Counted from the stretch's first letter, positions 8,291 through 17,739 are shown. The stretch: DNA of 64,000 nucleotides from SSF14 sp037045585 (GCA_037045585.1 JBAOIR010000036.1:124001-188000), one strand, 5' to 3'. Made by a program: numbers and translations. The notes: generated from the letters alone by a model not told the origin.

Positions 8291-9450
8291 TGGGCACCCT
8301 GAGCCGTCTCTACCGCGTCCAGACCGACTTCAACTTCACGAAGGCCTGGCGGATCATGATCGTGATCTCGTCGCTCCTCGTCCTCGTCGGCGTCGGATCG
8401 CTCGCCACCCGTTGGCTGAACCTGTCGATCGACTTCCGCGGCGGCGCCGTGTGGGAGGTCCCGTCGAAGACCATGTCGACCGGCGACGCCGAGGACGTCC
8501 TCGCCTCCTTCGACAAGGAGAACGGCGCGAAGATCCAGAGCGTGACCGACGCCAATGGTCGCCGCATCGTGCGGGTCCAGGCCGAGGCCGCCAAGAACAT
8601 CGCGGAGAGCGACAAGATCGCCGACGCGTTGGCCGAGAAGGCCGGCATCAAGGTCACCGAGATCGCCACCAACACGGTGGGGCCGTCGTGGGGTGCCAGC
8701 CTCACCAAGGACGCGGCGCGGGCGCTCGTGGTGTTCTTCATCGTCATCGCGGCGTACATGTCCTGGCAGCTGGAATGGCGTATGGCCGTGTCCGCCCTCC
8801 TGGCGGTGGTGCACGACGTGATCCTCACGCTCGGCTTCTACTCGGTGTTCGGGTTCGAGGTGACCCCGGCCACGGTGATCTCCGTGCTGACGATTCTCGG
8901 CTTCTCGTTGTACGACACCATCGTCGTCTACGACCGGGTGCAGGAGAACGCGGCGCGGTACGACCGCACCGGCCGTTTCACGTACAACGCGATCATGCGG
9001 CGTTCGCTCAACCAGGTGCTGATGCGCTCGCTCAACACGACCTTCGTCGCGATCCTCCCGGTCGTCGCGATCCTCATCATCGGTGGCATCGTCTACGGGC
9101 AGGCCACGATGCTCGACTTCTCCCTCGCCCTGTTGGTGGGCCTCGTGGCCGGTGCCTATTCGTCGATCGCGATCGCGTCGCCGCTCGTCGTGTGGCTCAA
9201 GGAACGCGAGCCCCGCTACGCGAAGATCCGCCAGCGGGCCCGCGATCGCGGCGCCGAGGTCGAGGCCGACTGGATCCCGATGGCCGAGGTCGCCCTCTCC
9301 GGCTCTCCGGTCTCGTCGTCGCCCTACGTCGCGTTCGACGGCGAGAGCGCCCCGTCCTCCGCCCCCAAGGTCTCCCCGCTGGCGACCAAGGCAGCGCAAT
9401 ACCAGCGGGAGCACCCGCCCCGGCCCCGCAAGCAGGGCAAGAAGCGTTGA
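8290..9450 (+). CDS. secF: Protein translocase subunit SecF
   Basis: Partner of SecD in the SecDF complex. 386 aa with FNFTKAWRIMIVISSLLVLVGVGSL as first membrane helix, the conserved LSIDFRGGAVWEV, and the helices holding GFEVTPATVISVLTILGFSLYDTIVVYDRVQEN and RSLNQVLMRSLNTTF. The C-terminus is basic (PPRPRKQGKKR). The ATG overlaps the secD stop by one base (TGATG) once the secD tail is read in its corrected frame, which supports that correction. Confidence 0.96.
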   Translation: MGTLSRLYRVQTDFNFTKAWRIMIVISSLLVLVGVGSLATRWLNLSIDFRGGAVWEVPSKTMSTGDAEDVLASFDKENGAKIQSVTDANGRRIVRVQAEAAKNIAESDKIADALAEKAGIKVTEIATNTVGPSWGASLTKDAARALVVFFIVIAAYMSWQLEWRMAVSALLAVVHDVILTLGFYSVFGFEVTPATVISVLTILGFSLYDTIVVYDRVQENAARYDRTGRFTYNAIMRRSLNQVLMRSLNTTFVAILPVVAILIIGGIVYGQATMLDFSLALLVGLVAGAYSSIAIASPLVVWLKEREPRYAKIRQRARDRGAEVEADWIPMAEVALSGSPVSSSPYVAFDGESAPSSAPKVSPLATKAAQYQREHPPRPRKQGKKR

Positions 9451-9482
9451 TGGCCTCGGCCACCTGCCGCTCAGGCTCCCCC

Positions 9483-9508
9483 GCTCCCTCGTCCCTCGGG
9501 AGCTTCTT
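9483..9508 (+). terminator. Hairpin terminator after secF
   Basis: GCTCCC and GGGAGC arms enclose a 9-nt loop and are followed by TTCTT, in the gap between secF and apt. Confidence 0.45.
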
Positions 9509-9551
9509 ACACTGCGGTACCTCGGGCGATCCGGGTCACATCACGACCCAC

Positions 9552-9557
9552 TAGCCT
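9552..9557 (+). promoter_or_regulatory. -10 box of leaderless apt promoter
   Basis: TAGCCT ends 6 nt before the apt ATG, with no Shine-Dalgarno sequence. Confidence 0.6.
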
Positions 9558-9563
9558 GACCCG

Positions 9564-10085
9564 ATGGATCCGGTCGATCTGCGTCAGCACATCCGAGACA
9601 TCCCGGATTACCCCCAGCCGGGGGTGATGTTCCGTGACATCACCCCGCTGCTGGGCGACCCCGCCGCCTTCTCGGCGTCGATCGGCGCGCTCGCCGAGCC
9701 GCACCTCGGGCAGGTCGACCTGGTCGCCGGCGTCGAGGCCCGCGGGTTCATGTTCGCCGCCCCCGTCGCCCACCGGCTGGGGGTCGGGTTCGTGCCGGTC
9801 CGCAAACCGGGCAAGTTGCCGCACACCACCGTGACGGAGACCTACGAGCTCGAGTACGGCACCGACTCCCTCGAGATCCACACCGACGCGGTCGCTGCGG
9901 GTCAGCGGGTGCTCGTCGTCGACGACGTCCTCGCCACCGGGGGAACAGCGGCGGCGACGGTGGCGTTGCTCACCTCGATGGGCGCCGACGTCGTCGCCGC
10001 ATCGTTCCTCATCGAGATCGCCCCGCTCGACGGCCGGTCGCGGCTGGGCGACCTCCCCGTGCACGCCGTCATCACCTACCCCTAG
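9564..10085 (+). CDS. apt: Adenine phosphoribosyltransferase
   Basis: Salvages adenine to AMP with PRPP. 173 aa beginning IRDIPDYPQPGVMFRDITPLL, with GVEARGFMFAAPVA, FVPVRKPGKLP and the PRPP loop VLVVDDVLATGGTA. It sits between secF and relA, the usual actinobacterial order. The start follows from the -10 spacing. Confidence 0.97.
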   Translation: MDPVDLRQHIRDIPDYPQPGVMFRDITPLLGDPAAFSASIGALAEPHLGQVDLVAGVEARGFMFAAPVAHRLGVGFVPVRKPGKLPHTTVTETYELEYGTDSLEIHTDAVAAGQRVLVVDDVLATGGTAAATVALLTSMGADVVAASFLIEIAPLDGRSRLGDLPVHAVITYP

Positions 10086-10100
10086 GAGTCGCAACGCCCG

Positions 10101-12324
10101 ATGCCCGCCGTGACCCGTGTCCTCCCGTGGCGACGCCACCAGCTGCCGGCGGCAGAGAAGGTCGGGCCCCTGGTCGAGCAGTTCCGCAACGCGCATCCGA
10201 AGGCGTCCGCCGAGCTGATCCACACGGGCGTACGAGGTCGCCGAGGCGGCGCACGAAGGGCAGATGCGGCGTTCGGGCGAGCCGTACATCACCCACCCGT
10301 TGGCGGTCGCCACGATCGTGGCCCATTTCGGTCTGGACGAGACGACGATCGTGGCAGCCCTCCTCCACGACGTCGCCGAGGACACCGACTTCACGCTGGC
10401 GGACATCGAGAAGGAGTTCGGCGCCGAGGTCGCGGCGTTGGTCGACGGTGTGACCAAGCTCGATCGCATCCACTTCGACTCGAAGGAGGCCCAGCAGGCG
10501 GCCGCCATCCGCAAGATGCTCGTCGCCATGGCGGACGACATCCGGGTGCTCGTCATCAAGCTCGCCGACCGCCTGCACAACATGCGCACCATCGCAGCGC
10601 TCCCGGCGGACAAGCAGGAGAAGACGGCGTGGGAGACGATGGACGTCTACGCCCCGCTGGCGCACCGGCTCGGTATGGGCGAGCTCAAGCAGCAGCTCGA
10701 AGACCTGTGTTTCGCGGCGCTCCACCCCAAGCGCTACGCCGAGATCGATCACATGGTCGCCACCCGGTCGCCCGAGCGTGAGCTGTACCTGACCCAGGTC
10801 GAGGAGGAGGTCCGCTCCCGCCTCGCCGAGGTGCAGATCCAGGCCGAGGTCACCGGGCGGCCCAAGCACATGTGGAGCATCTACGAGAAGATGGTCGTGC
10901 GGGGCAAGGAGTTCGACGACATCCACGACCTGGTCGGCATGCGGGTCATCGTCGCCTCGGAGAAGGACTGCTACGCCGCACTGGGGTCGATCCACTCGAT
11001 CTGGACGCCGGTGGCGGGGCGGTTCAAGGACTACATCGCCACGCCCAAGTTCAACCTGTACCAGTCGCTGCACACGACCGTGATCGGTCCGCAGGCCAAG
11101 GCGGTCGAGGTGCAGATCCGTACCCGTGAGATGCACCAGCGGGCCGAGTCGGGCATCGCCGCCCACTTCTCGTACAAGGCCGGCGACGGTGGCGGGGGAG
11201 TCGAGGACCTCTCCTGGCTCAACCGCATGGTCGACTGGCAACACGAGATGTCGGACCCGGCCGAGTTCATGGCCAACCTGAAGAGCGACCTCGACCAGGA
11301 CGAGGTGTACGTGTTCACGCCGAAGGGCGACGTGCACAACCTGCCGCTCGGTGCGACGCCGGTCGACTTCGCGTACGCCATCCACACCGAGGTCGGCCAC
11401 CGCTGCATCGGTGCCCGCGTCGGTGGCCGCCTGGTCCCGCTCGAGCATCACCTGACGTCGGGCGACACGGTCGAGATCTTCACGTCCAAGGTCGAGGGCG
11501 CCGGCCCGTCGCTCGATTGGCTCGACTTCGTGGCCACACGGTCGGCCCAGCAGAAGATCAAGCAGTGGTTCAGCCGCGAGCGCCGCGAGGACGCGCTCGA
11601 GTCGGGCCGGGAGTTGTTGGCCAAGGCGCTGCGCAGCGAGTCGTCCCACGTGCAGAAGCTGGCGACCGACGAGTTGCTGGCCGAGATCGCCGGCGAGTTC
11701 CACACGCCCTCGTTGGATGCCCTCCACACCGCGATCGGTGAGCATCGGATCGAGGCGTCCGACGTGGTCGCGAAGGTCGTCAGCCAGATGCGTGGCGCCG
11801 ACAACGGCCGCTCCGAGGTCATCTCGAGCGGCAGTGCCCGCAACCGTCGCACCGGCACCGGCTCGGTCGGGGTCACCGTCGAGGGCCAGGTCAACGAGCT
11901 GGTGCGTATCGCCCGGTGCTGCACGCCGGTGCCGGGTGATCCCATCATCGGGTTCATGACGCGGGGCCGCGGTGTGTCGATCCACCGCACCGACTGCGAG
12001 ATCGGGGCGTCGCTGGCCCGTGGCCACGGCGAGCGCCTCATCGACGTCACGTGGGACGACCACTCGACCGGCACGTTCAGCGTGGTGGTCGAACTCAAGG
12101 CGCTCGACCGCTCCCGCCTGCTGCAGGACGTCACCCACATGTTGTCCGACCAGCAGGTCAACATCGTGTCCTGCCTCACGAGCACCGGGCCCGATCGGGT
12201 GTCGAAGATGCGCTTCGAGTTCGAGCTGGGCGACCCGTCGCACCTCGAAGCGATCCTGAGCGGGCTGCGCCGCATCGACTCGGTGTACGACGCCTACCGG
12301 GTGCTGCCCGGCGGCGGCAACTGA
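10101..12324 (+). CDS. relA: RelA/SpoT-family (p)ppGpp synthetase/hydrolase
   Basis: A bifunctional Rel makes and degrades (p)ppGpp in the stringent response. The hydrolase HD domain (YITHPLAVATIVAHFG, ALLHDVAEDT) is followed by the synthetase (GMRVIV, GRFKDYIATPKFNLYQSLHTTV), a TGS domain (VFTPKGDVHNLPLGATPVDFAYAIHTEVG), a zinc-finger/helical part (ARCCTPVPGD) and a C-terminal ACT domain. One extra base near 10226-10230 shifts the frame between AELIHT and AYEVAEAAHEGQ; the correct protein is about 740 aa. The ATG at 10101 is 15 nt after apt, so the two may share a transcript. Confidence 0.96.
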
Positions 12325-12344
12325 CCCCTCTGGATCGGTTGGTA

Positions 12345-12359
12345 CCGGGGTCCCCCCGG
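12345..12359 (+). terminator. Short GC hairpin after relA
   Basis: CCGGGG, loop TCC, CCCCGG. Six base pairs, no U-tract, in the relA-DUF47 gap just before the PHO-box-like repeats. Confidence 0.3.
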
Positions 12360-12368
12360 GCGGCTACT

Positions 12369-12397
12369 GTTCACCCGTTCGTTGCCTCGTGTTCACC
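12369..12397 (+). promoter_or_regulatory. PHO-box-like direct repeat upstream of phosphate uptake genes
   Basis: Two exact GTTCACC heptamers begin at 12369 and 12391, exactly 22 nt (two 11-nt steps) apart. PhoP operators of streptomycetes are built from 11-nt direct repeats with a GTTCACC core. The genes downstream are a DUF47 protein and a Pit phosphate permease, so phosphate control fits the context. The middle repeat unit is poorly conserved. Confidence 0.5.
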
Positions 12398-12483
12398 GTG
12401 AGGCAACCTTCGGTCGGCCCGACCACCCACCCCAGACCGATTCGGCTACGCCGAAGCTGCCTCGTTCGGAGCATCAAGATCCC

Positions 12484-13098
12484 ATGCGATTCCGGCTCGT
12501 CCCGACCGATGACAAGTTCTTCGACCTGTTCATCGACACGGCGCACAACGTCCACAACTGTGCGCTGCTGCTGCAGAAGATGGTCGAGAACCTCGTCGAC
12601 TCGGGAGCGCAGCGCGACGCGATCCTGGCGGCCGAGCGCAAGGGCGACGATCTCACCCGTGACGTGCTGGCCCGGCTCCACACGAGCTTCGTGACGCCGT
12701 TCGACCGTGAGGACATCCACAACATCGCGGAGCGGCTCGACGACGTGACCGACGACATGTTCCATGTCGCCGACCTCCTGCACATGCTCAAGATCCGCGA
12801 GCCCATGCCGGAGATGGCCGAGCTGTGCGACGTGCTCGTGCGTATGTCGGCCGCCAACGTGAGCCTGTTCGAACGGTTCGAGTCCATGAAGGACCTCGAC
12901 TCGCTCCTCATGGAGATGGGTCAGCTCGAGAGCGAGGGCGACCGCATCTACCGTCGTGCCATCGCTCGGTTGTTCGCTGAGCACGACACGATGACGGTGT
13001 TGAAGTGGAAGGACATCATCTCCGCCACCGAGAACGCCATCGACCGCCTCGAGGACGTCAGCGACGTCGTCGAGTCCGTCATCGTCAAGAACGCGTAG
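12484..13098 (+). CDS. DUF47 (PhoU-like) phosphate transport regulator
   Basis: A 204-aa all-helical protein of the DUF47 family, distant relatives of PhoU that accompany Pit permeases and probably gate them in the cytoplasm. Visible features are MRFRLVPTDDKFFDLFIDTAHN and the acidic helical motifs ERKGDDLTRDVLARLHTSFVTPFDREDI and ERLDDVTDDM, with a repeat-like ESEGDRIYRRAIARLF. The start is the ATG at 12484; upstream in-frame codons do not resemble the family. pit follows after 94 nt. Confidence 0.9.
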   Translation: MRFRLVPTDDKFFDLFIDTAHNVHNCALLLQKMVENLVDSGAQRDAILAAERKGDDLTRDVLARLHTSFVTPFDREDIHNIAERLDDVTDDMFHVADLLHMLKIREPMPEMAELCDVLVRMSAANVSLFERFESMKDLDSLLMEMGQLESEGDRIYRRAIARLFAEHDTMTVLKWKDIISATENAIDRLEDVSDVVESVIVKNA

Positions 13099-13131
13099 TC
13101 CTGATGGCCTCGCTCGCTACGCGGCAGGTTC

Positions 13132-13158
13132 GCCGCCGACTCCGTCGGCGGCTTCTTT
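13132..13158 (+). terminator. Strong hairpin with T-rich tail between DUF47 gene and pit
   Basis: A perfect 9-bp stem, GCCGCCGAC and GTCGGCGGC around TCC, followed by TTCTTT. It looks like an intrinsic terminator placed inside the phosphate gene pair, which would lower pit expression relative to the DUF47 gene unless read through. Confidence 0.6.
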
Positions 13159-13192
13159 GCTTCGCTCCTCGGCTGACGGCGCTGCGTACGCC

Positions 13193-14191
13193 ATGACCGT
13201 TGGCGTTGTCCTCACGATCGCCGTCGCCCTGGCGTTCGACTACACGAACGGCTTCCACGACGCCGCCAACTCCGTCGCGACCGTGGTGTCGACGCGGGTC
13301 CTGTCGCCGCAGTTGGCCGTGTTCTGGGCGGCGTTCTTCAACTTCATTGCGTTCGCCGTCTTCGGCACCGAGGTTGCGAACACCATCGCGAAGGACGTGG
13401 TCGACCCGCTGTCGAACGTCCTCACCGTCGGTGCGATCTTTGCCGGGCTCCTCGGTGCAATCGGCTGGAACCTGGCGACCTTCTACCTCGGGTTGCCGTC
13501 GTCGTCCTCCCACGCCCTCGTCGGCGGCATGGCCGGGGCCGCGGTCGCCCGGGGCGGCTTCGACGTGCTGGTGGCCGACGGCATGCGCAAGATCGCAGCG
13601 TTCATCATCCTGTCGCCGCTCATCGGCCTGGCGTTGGGACTCATCATCTCGCTGATCATCTCGTGGTGTTGCTACCGCGTGAAGAACGTCGACGGCCTCA
13701 ACCGGGGGTTCCGACGCGGTCAGCTCCTCTCGGCGGCGGCGTTCAGCCTGGGTCACGGCGCCAACGACGCCCAGAAGACGATGGGCATCATCTTGGTGCT
13801 GCTGGTCTCGACCGGGCATGCGTCCGCCACCCAGGACGTCCCGCTGTGGGTCGTGTTGGCGGCCCACTCGGCGATCGCCCTCGGCACCCTCTCGGGCGGG
13901 TGGCGCATCGTGAAGACGATGGGCTCGAAGATCACCCGGCTGCAGCCCGTGGGCGGGTTCGCCGCCGAGACCGGCGCGGCGCTCATGCTGTTCTTCGCCT
14001 CGGCAGTCGGCATCCCGGTGTCGACGACGCACACGATCACCGGTGCCATCGTCGGCGTCGGCACGCAGAAGCGGATGTCGGCCGTTCGTTGGGCGGTCGC
14101 CGGCCAGGTGGTGTGGGCCTGGGTCCTCACCATTCCGGGGGCGTTCGCCGTCGGCTGGGTGGCGTCCGTCATCATCAAGGCGCTCGGGTAG
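13193..14191 (+). CDS. pit: Inorganic phosphate transporter, Pit family
   Basis: Low-affinity phosphate symporter of the PiT family, about 332 aa and strongly hydrophobic. Both halves carry the family signature: FDYTNGFHDAANSVATVV near the N-terminus and SLGHGANDAQKTMGII in the middle. SSSHALVGGMAGA and SVGIPVSTTHTITGAIVG mark the two repeat loops. The ATG at 13193 is taken because the family begins right at the first membrane helix. No Shine-Dalgarno sequence is evident. Confidence 0.95.
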   Translation: MTVGVVLTIAVALAFDYTNGFHDAANSVATVVSTRVLSPQLAVFWAAFFNFIAFAVFGTEVANTIAKDVVDPLSNVLTVGAIFAGLLGAIGWNLATFYLGLPSSSSHALVGGMAGAAVARGGFDVLVADGMRKIAAFIILSPLIGLALGLIISLIISWCCYRVKNVDGLNRGFRRGQLLSAAAFSLGHGANDAQKTMGIILVLLVSTGHASATQDVPLWVVLAAHSAIALGTLSGGWRIVKTMGSKITRLQPVGGFAAETGAALMLFFASAVGIPVSTTHTITGAIVGVGTQKRMSAVRWAVAGQVVWAWVLTIPGAFAVGWVASVIIKALG

Positions 14192-14221
14192 CGCCGGTAC
14201 GGCACGGGAAGGACTGCGAAC

Positions 14222-14422
14222 GTGGACCGTCGCATCATGTTGCTGATCATCGGGGCCATCGCGGCCGGTGCCATGTATCCGGTCGTCGCGCCGCTCGACA
14301 CCGCCGATCCCTCGAAGCCGCAGCACTTCGGGCTGACCGTGATGATCGTGGTGATCGTCTACTGCGTCCTGGCGATCCTGTTCACGCTCGACAACATCAG
14401 CAAGCGCAGCCGCCGCCGCTGA
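14222..14422 (+). CDS. Small two-helix membrane protein
   Basis: 66 residues from a GTG preceded by a GGGAAGGA ribosome site. Two membrane helices (IMLLIIGAIAAGAMYPVVA and FGLTVMIVVIVYCVLAILF) flank a short loop with DTADPSKPQ, and the C-terminus is very basic (SKRSRRR). Not recognised as a named family. Its place 30 nt after pit suggests co-transcription with the phosphate permease, but no role can be given. Confidence 0.7.
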   Translation: MDRRIMLLIIGAIAAGAMYPVVAPLDTADPSKPQHFGLTVMIVVIVYCVLAILFTLDNISKRSRRR

Positions 14423-14456
14423 GCCCGTTGGGGCGACAGCGAGCTTTGAACCGCAG

Positions 14457-14473
14457 CGCACGTTCTCCGTGCG
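14457..14473 (+). terminator. Hairpin before hisS
   Basis: CGCACG and CGTGCG around TTCTC, six perfect base pairs followed by TT. A possible end for the pit transcript. Confidence 0.35.
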
Positions 14474-14542
14474 TTCCGGTCCAAACCTCCGCGACGGTTG
14501 TCCTTCGTCGCTGGGTCGGCATCGTGAGTTGACGCTCGCGGG

Positions 14543-14548
14543 TAGCGT
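14543..14548 (+). promoter_or_regulatory. -10 box of hisS promoter
   Basis: TAGCGT ends 8 nt before the GTG at 14557 and overlaps the alternative TTG at 14548, so it favours the GTG start. Confidence 0.5.
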
Positions 14549-14556
14549 TGGCGGTC

Positions 14557-15855
14557 GTGGCACAACCCAAGTACCAGTCCCTCAAGGGGATGCACGACCT
14601 CCTCCCACCGGAGTCCGAGGAGTGGCTGGAGGTCGTCGATCGGTTCCGCCGCCAGTTCGGGCGAGCCGGCTACGGCTACATCCAGACGCCGATCCTCGAA
14701 GACCTGGCGGTGTTCACCCGCGTGGGTGAGGGGACCGATGTCGTCACGAAGGAGATGTACGACTTCGTCGACAAGGACGGCTCCACCATCGCGTTGCGGC
14801 CGGAGTCCACCGCTGGCGTGGCCCGCTCCTTCATCCAGCATCGGCCGTTGACGCCGTGGAAGGTCTGGTACACGTCGCAGCACTTCCGCCACGAGAACAC
14901 CCAGGCCGGCCGGTACCGCCAGCACCACCAGCTGGGCGCAGAGTGCTTCGGATCCGATCATCCCGACATCGACGTCGAGCTGATCGTCGGTCTCTGGGAC
15001 TTCTACACCCAGTCTCGGGACGACGGCGGATTGGGTCTGCGGCGGGTCCGCCTGCTGCTCAACTCCCTGGGGGAGCGCGAGACCCGCGTCCGCTACCAGG
15101 AGATGCTTCGCACCTACCTCGAGTCGTGGCTCGACGACCTGCACCCGACCGATCGCGACAAGGTGCAGCGCAACCCCATGCGGGTGCTCGACACCAAGTT
15201 CTCCGAGAGCTTCCCGGTCGTGGACGAGGCGCCACGGCTCGTCGACCACCTCTCCGACGGCGATCGGGAACGGTTCGACCAGGTCCAGCAGGGCATCCTC
15301 GACGCCGGCATTCCCTTCGACGTCGAACCCCGGCTCGTCCGTGGCCTCGACTACTACACGCACACCGTGTTCGAGATCGTGAGCGACGCGCTCGAGAGCG
15401 CACAGTCGACCATCGGCGGCGGCGGTCGCTACGACGGCCTGGTCGAGGCGCTCGGTGGTCCGTCCACCCCCGGCGTCGGGTTCGGCTCCGGCATCGAGCG
15501 CATCCTGCTCGCGCTCCGCGCCGAGGAGGTCCCCCCGCTGGCGTCCTTCGCCCTCGACGCGTTCGTCGTGACGTTCGGCGACAACCACCCCGACCCGCGG
15601 GAACTCATGTTGGGCCTCCGTCGCAATGGCATCGGTGTCGACCGGGCGCTCAACCAGCACAACCCTCGCAAGCAGATGGATCGGGCCAAGCGGGTGAACC
15701 CCGATTTCCTCATTCGGCTCGGCAAGGATCCCGAGCGGCCAAACACCGTGGAAGTGGTCGATGCGGACAACAACGACACCAGCGAAGTCGATCTCGGACC
15801 CGCCGGACCGGAGCAGGCAGCTCGCCTGGCGGACCACATCAAGTCCCGCCGGTAG
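14557..15855 (+). CDS. hisS: Histidyl-tRNA synthetase
   Basis: Class II synthetase, 432 aa. N-terminal QSLKGMHDLLPPESEEW, motif 2 YTSQHFRHENTQAGRYRQHHQLGAE, the histidine-specific LVRGLDYYTHTVFEI, motif 3 GVGFGSGIERILLAL and a C-terminal anticodon-binding domain are present. The GTG at 14557 fits the -10 spacing; a TTG at 14548 would add three residues. aspS follows 9 nt later with its own -10 candidate. Confidence 0.97.
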   Translation: MAQPKYQSLKGMHDLLPPESEEWLEVVDRFRRQFGRAGYGYIQTPILEDLAVFTRVGEGTDVVTKEMYDFVDKDGSTIALRPESTAGVARSFIQHRPLTPWKVWYTSQHFRHENTQAGRYRQHHQLGAECFGSDHPDIDVELIVGLWDFYTQSRDDGGLGLRRVRLLLNSLGERETRVRYQEMLRTYLESWLDDLHPTDRDKVQRNPMRVLDTKFSESFPVVDEAPRLVDHLSDGDRERFDQVQQGILDAGIPFDVEPRLVRGLDYYTHTVFEIVSDALESAQSTIGGGGRYDGLVEALGGPSTPGVGFGSGIERILLALRAEEVPPLASFALDAFVVTFGDNHPDPRELMLGLRRNGIGVDRALNQHNPRKQMDRAKRVNPDFLIRLGKDPERPNTVEVVDADNNDTSEVDLGPAGPEQAARLADHIKSRR

Positions 15856-15858
15856 GCT
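15853..15858 (+). promoter_or_regulatory. -10 box of leaderless aspS promoter
   Basis: TAGGCT overlaps the hisS stop codon (TAG) and ends 6 nt before the aspS GTG. Confidence 0.55.
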
Positions 15859-15864
15859 CGGCTC

Positions 15865-17655
15865 GTGATCGATTCGACCCTGTTGCCGCGCCCCGACCTC
15901 CTCGCGCACCTGCCCACCCACCTCCGCACCAACATGTGCGGCGAGCTCCGCCCCGAGCACGTCGGCCGGACGGTGTCCGTCTGCGGGTGGGTGGCGTCAC
16001 GTCGCGTCCACTCCGAGCACCTCGCGTTCGTCGACCTGCGTGACTACACGGGCATCGTGCAGTGCGTCGTCGACGGCGCAGCGGACCTGCGCAGCGAGTA
16101 CGTGGTGCGGGTCACCGGCACGGTCGTCGCCCGGGAGGAGCAGTGGCTGAACCCGAAGCTCGCCACCGGCGAGGTCGAGCTGCAGGACTGCACCGTCGAG
16201 GTGCTGTCGGCAGCCGAGCCGCCCCCGTTCCAGCTCGACGATCGTCGTGAGACCGACGAGGGCATCCGCCTGCGTCACCGCTACCTCGACCTGCGCCGCG
16301 ACCAGATGCAGCGCAACCTGCGCACACGGGCGACGGTCAACTCGGCGATTCGCCGGGCGATGGAGGGCCAGGGGTTCCTCGAGGTCGAGACCCCGATGCT
16401 CATCGCGTCGACGCCCGAGGGCGCCCGCGACTTCGTGGTCCCCAGCCGCCTCAAGCCCGGTTCGTTCTACGCGTTGCCGCAGTCGCCGCAGCTCTTCAAG
16501 CAGCTCTGCATGGTCGGCGGCATCGATCGCTACTACCAGATCGCCCGCTGCCTGCGCGACGAGGACCTCCGCGCCGACCGGCAGTTCGAGTTCATGCAGC
16601 TCGACGCCGAGATGAGCTTCGCGAGCCAGGACGACGTGCTGAACGCCATCTCGACGACGGTCGCTGCCGTGGTGGAGGCGGTGACGGGCGAGACGATCGG
16701 CGACATCCCGCGGATGACGTGGCTCGAGGCCGCCGAGCGGTTCGGCTCCGACAAGCCCGACGTGCGCTTCGGGCTCGAACTGATCGAGCTCACCGACGTG
16801 TTCGCGTCGACGGGGTTCAACGCGTTCAAGGCCCCGTGCGTCAAGGGCATCCGGGTGCCCGGTGGCGCCGAGTTCACCCGGAGTCGCCTCGACGAGCTCA
16901 CCGACAAGGCCAAGCGTTGGGGTGCCAAGGGCCTGGTCTGGATGCGCGTCAAGGAGGCGGGCGAGCTCGACAGCCCTGTCGCCAAGTTCCTGAGCGACGA
17001 CGAGAAGGCGGCGTTGGTCTCCGCGACCGGTGCTGAGACGGGCGACCTGCTCCTCATCGTGGCCGACGAGCGCCCCAAGACCCGCCACGTGCTCGGCCTC
17101 CTCCGCATCGACATCGGCAAGCCGCCGGTCAACGAGGGTGGCCTCAACTTCTTGTGGGTCGTCGACTTCCCGCTGTTCGAATCGGTCGACGAAGCGACGG
17201 GAAAGCCGGTGTCCGCGCACCATCCGTTCACGATGCCCCACGAGGACGACTTCGGCCTCCTCGACGGGTCGCCCCAGGAGTTGCTCGACGTGCGGTCGCA
17301 GGCCTACGACCTCGTCCTCAACGGCTGGGAGTTGGGCTCGGGCTCGGTCCGAATCCACCGCGGCGACATCCAGCAACGCGTCTTCGAGCTGCTCGGCATC
17401 TCCAACGAGGAGGCGCAGCTCAAGTTCGGGTTCCTGCTCGACGCGTTCCGGTTCGGACCGCCGCCGCACGCCGGGTTCGCGTTCGGCATCGACCGGCTCG
17501 TCGCCCTGCTGGTGGGCGAGGAGAACATTCGCGAGGTCATCGCCTTCCCCAAGACGCAGTCGGGCAGCGACCCGTTGACCCAGGCGCCCACCGACATCGA
17601 TCCGGCCCAGCTCACCGAGCTCGGCCTGCGTCTCCTGCCCCGGGCGGCCGAGTAG
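15865..17655 (+). CDS. aspS: Aspartyl-tRNA synthetase, bacterial type
   Basis: Charges tRNA-Asp; because this is the bacterial form it may be discriminating or not, and gatCAB is outside the window. 596 aa: OB-fold anticodon domain (VCGWVASRRVHSEHLAFVDLRD), class II motif 2 (CLRDEDLRADRQFEFMQLDAEMSF), the bacterial GAD insert, and motif 3 (GFAFGIDRLVALLVG). About 20 extra N-terminal residues precede the usual TNMCGELRPEHVG start; the leaderless GTG supports them. Confidence 0.97.
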   Translation: MIDSTLLPRPDLLAHLPTHLRTNMCGELRPEHVGRTVSVCGWVASRRVHSEHLAFVDLRDYTGIVQCVVDGAADLRSEYVVRVTGTVVAREEQWLNPKLATGEVELQDCTVEVLSAAEPPPFQLDDRRETDEGIRLRHRYLDLRRDQMQRNLRTRATVNSAIRRAMEGQGFLEVETPMLIASTPEGARDFVVPSRLKPGSFYALPQSPQLFKQLCMVGGIDRYYQIARCLRDEDLRADRQFEFMQLDAEMSFASQDDVLNAISTTVAAVVEAVTGETIGDIPRMTWLEAAERFGSDKPDVRFGLELIELTDVFASTGFNAFKAPCVKGIRVPGGAEFTRSRLDELTDKAKRWGAKGLVWMRVKEAGELDSPVAKFLSDDEKAALVSATGAETGDLLLIVADERPKTRHVLGLLRIDIGKPPVNEGGLNFLWVVDFPLFESVDEATGKPVSAHHPFTMPHEDDFGLLDGSPQELLDVRSQAYDLVLNGWELGSGSVRIHRGDIQQRVFELLGISNEEAQLKFGFLLDAFRFGPPPHAGFAFGIDRLVALLVGEENIREVIAFPKTQSGSDPLTQAPTDIDPAQLTELGLRLLPRAAE

Positions 17656-17689
17656 CTCGGTGATCGCCTCGGCCGCCGAACTCGCCGGC

Positions 17690-17739
17690 GTTTCTGCGGG
17701 TAGGTGTCGCCACCAGGTGAGGACAGGTACCCGCGAAAC
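17690..17739. terminator. Bidirectional hairpin between convergent aspS and VOC gene
   Basis: Arms GTTTC + GCGGGTA + TGTC pair with GACA + TACCCGC + GAAAC, with one bulge and a GG/GG internal loop. It lies between two convergent genes and could end both transcripts. No U-tract. Confidence 0.5.

Noticed and set aside
13099..13192. Coding potential in the DUF47-pit gap (upstream extension of pit)
   Set aside because: In-frame codons upstream of 13193 give a basic Arg-rich stretch unlike Pit proteins and overlap a clear terminator hairpin.
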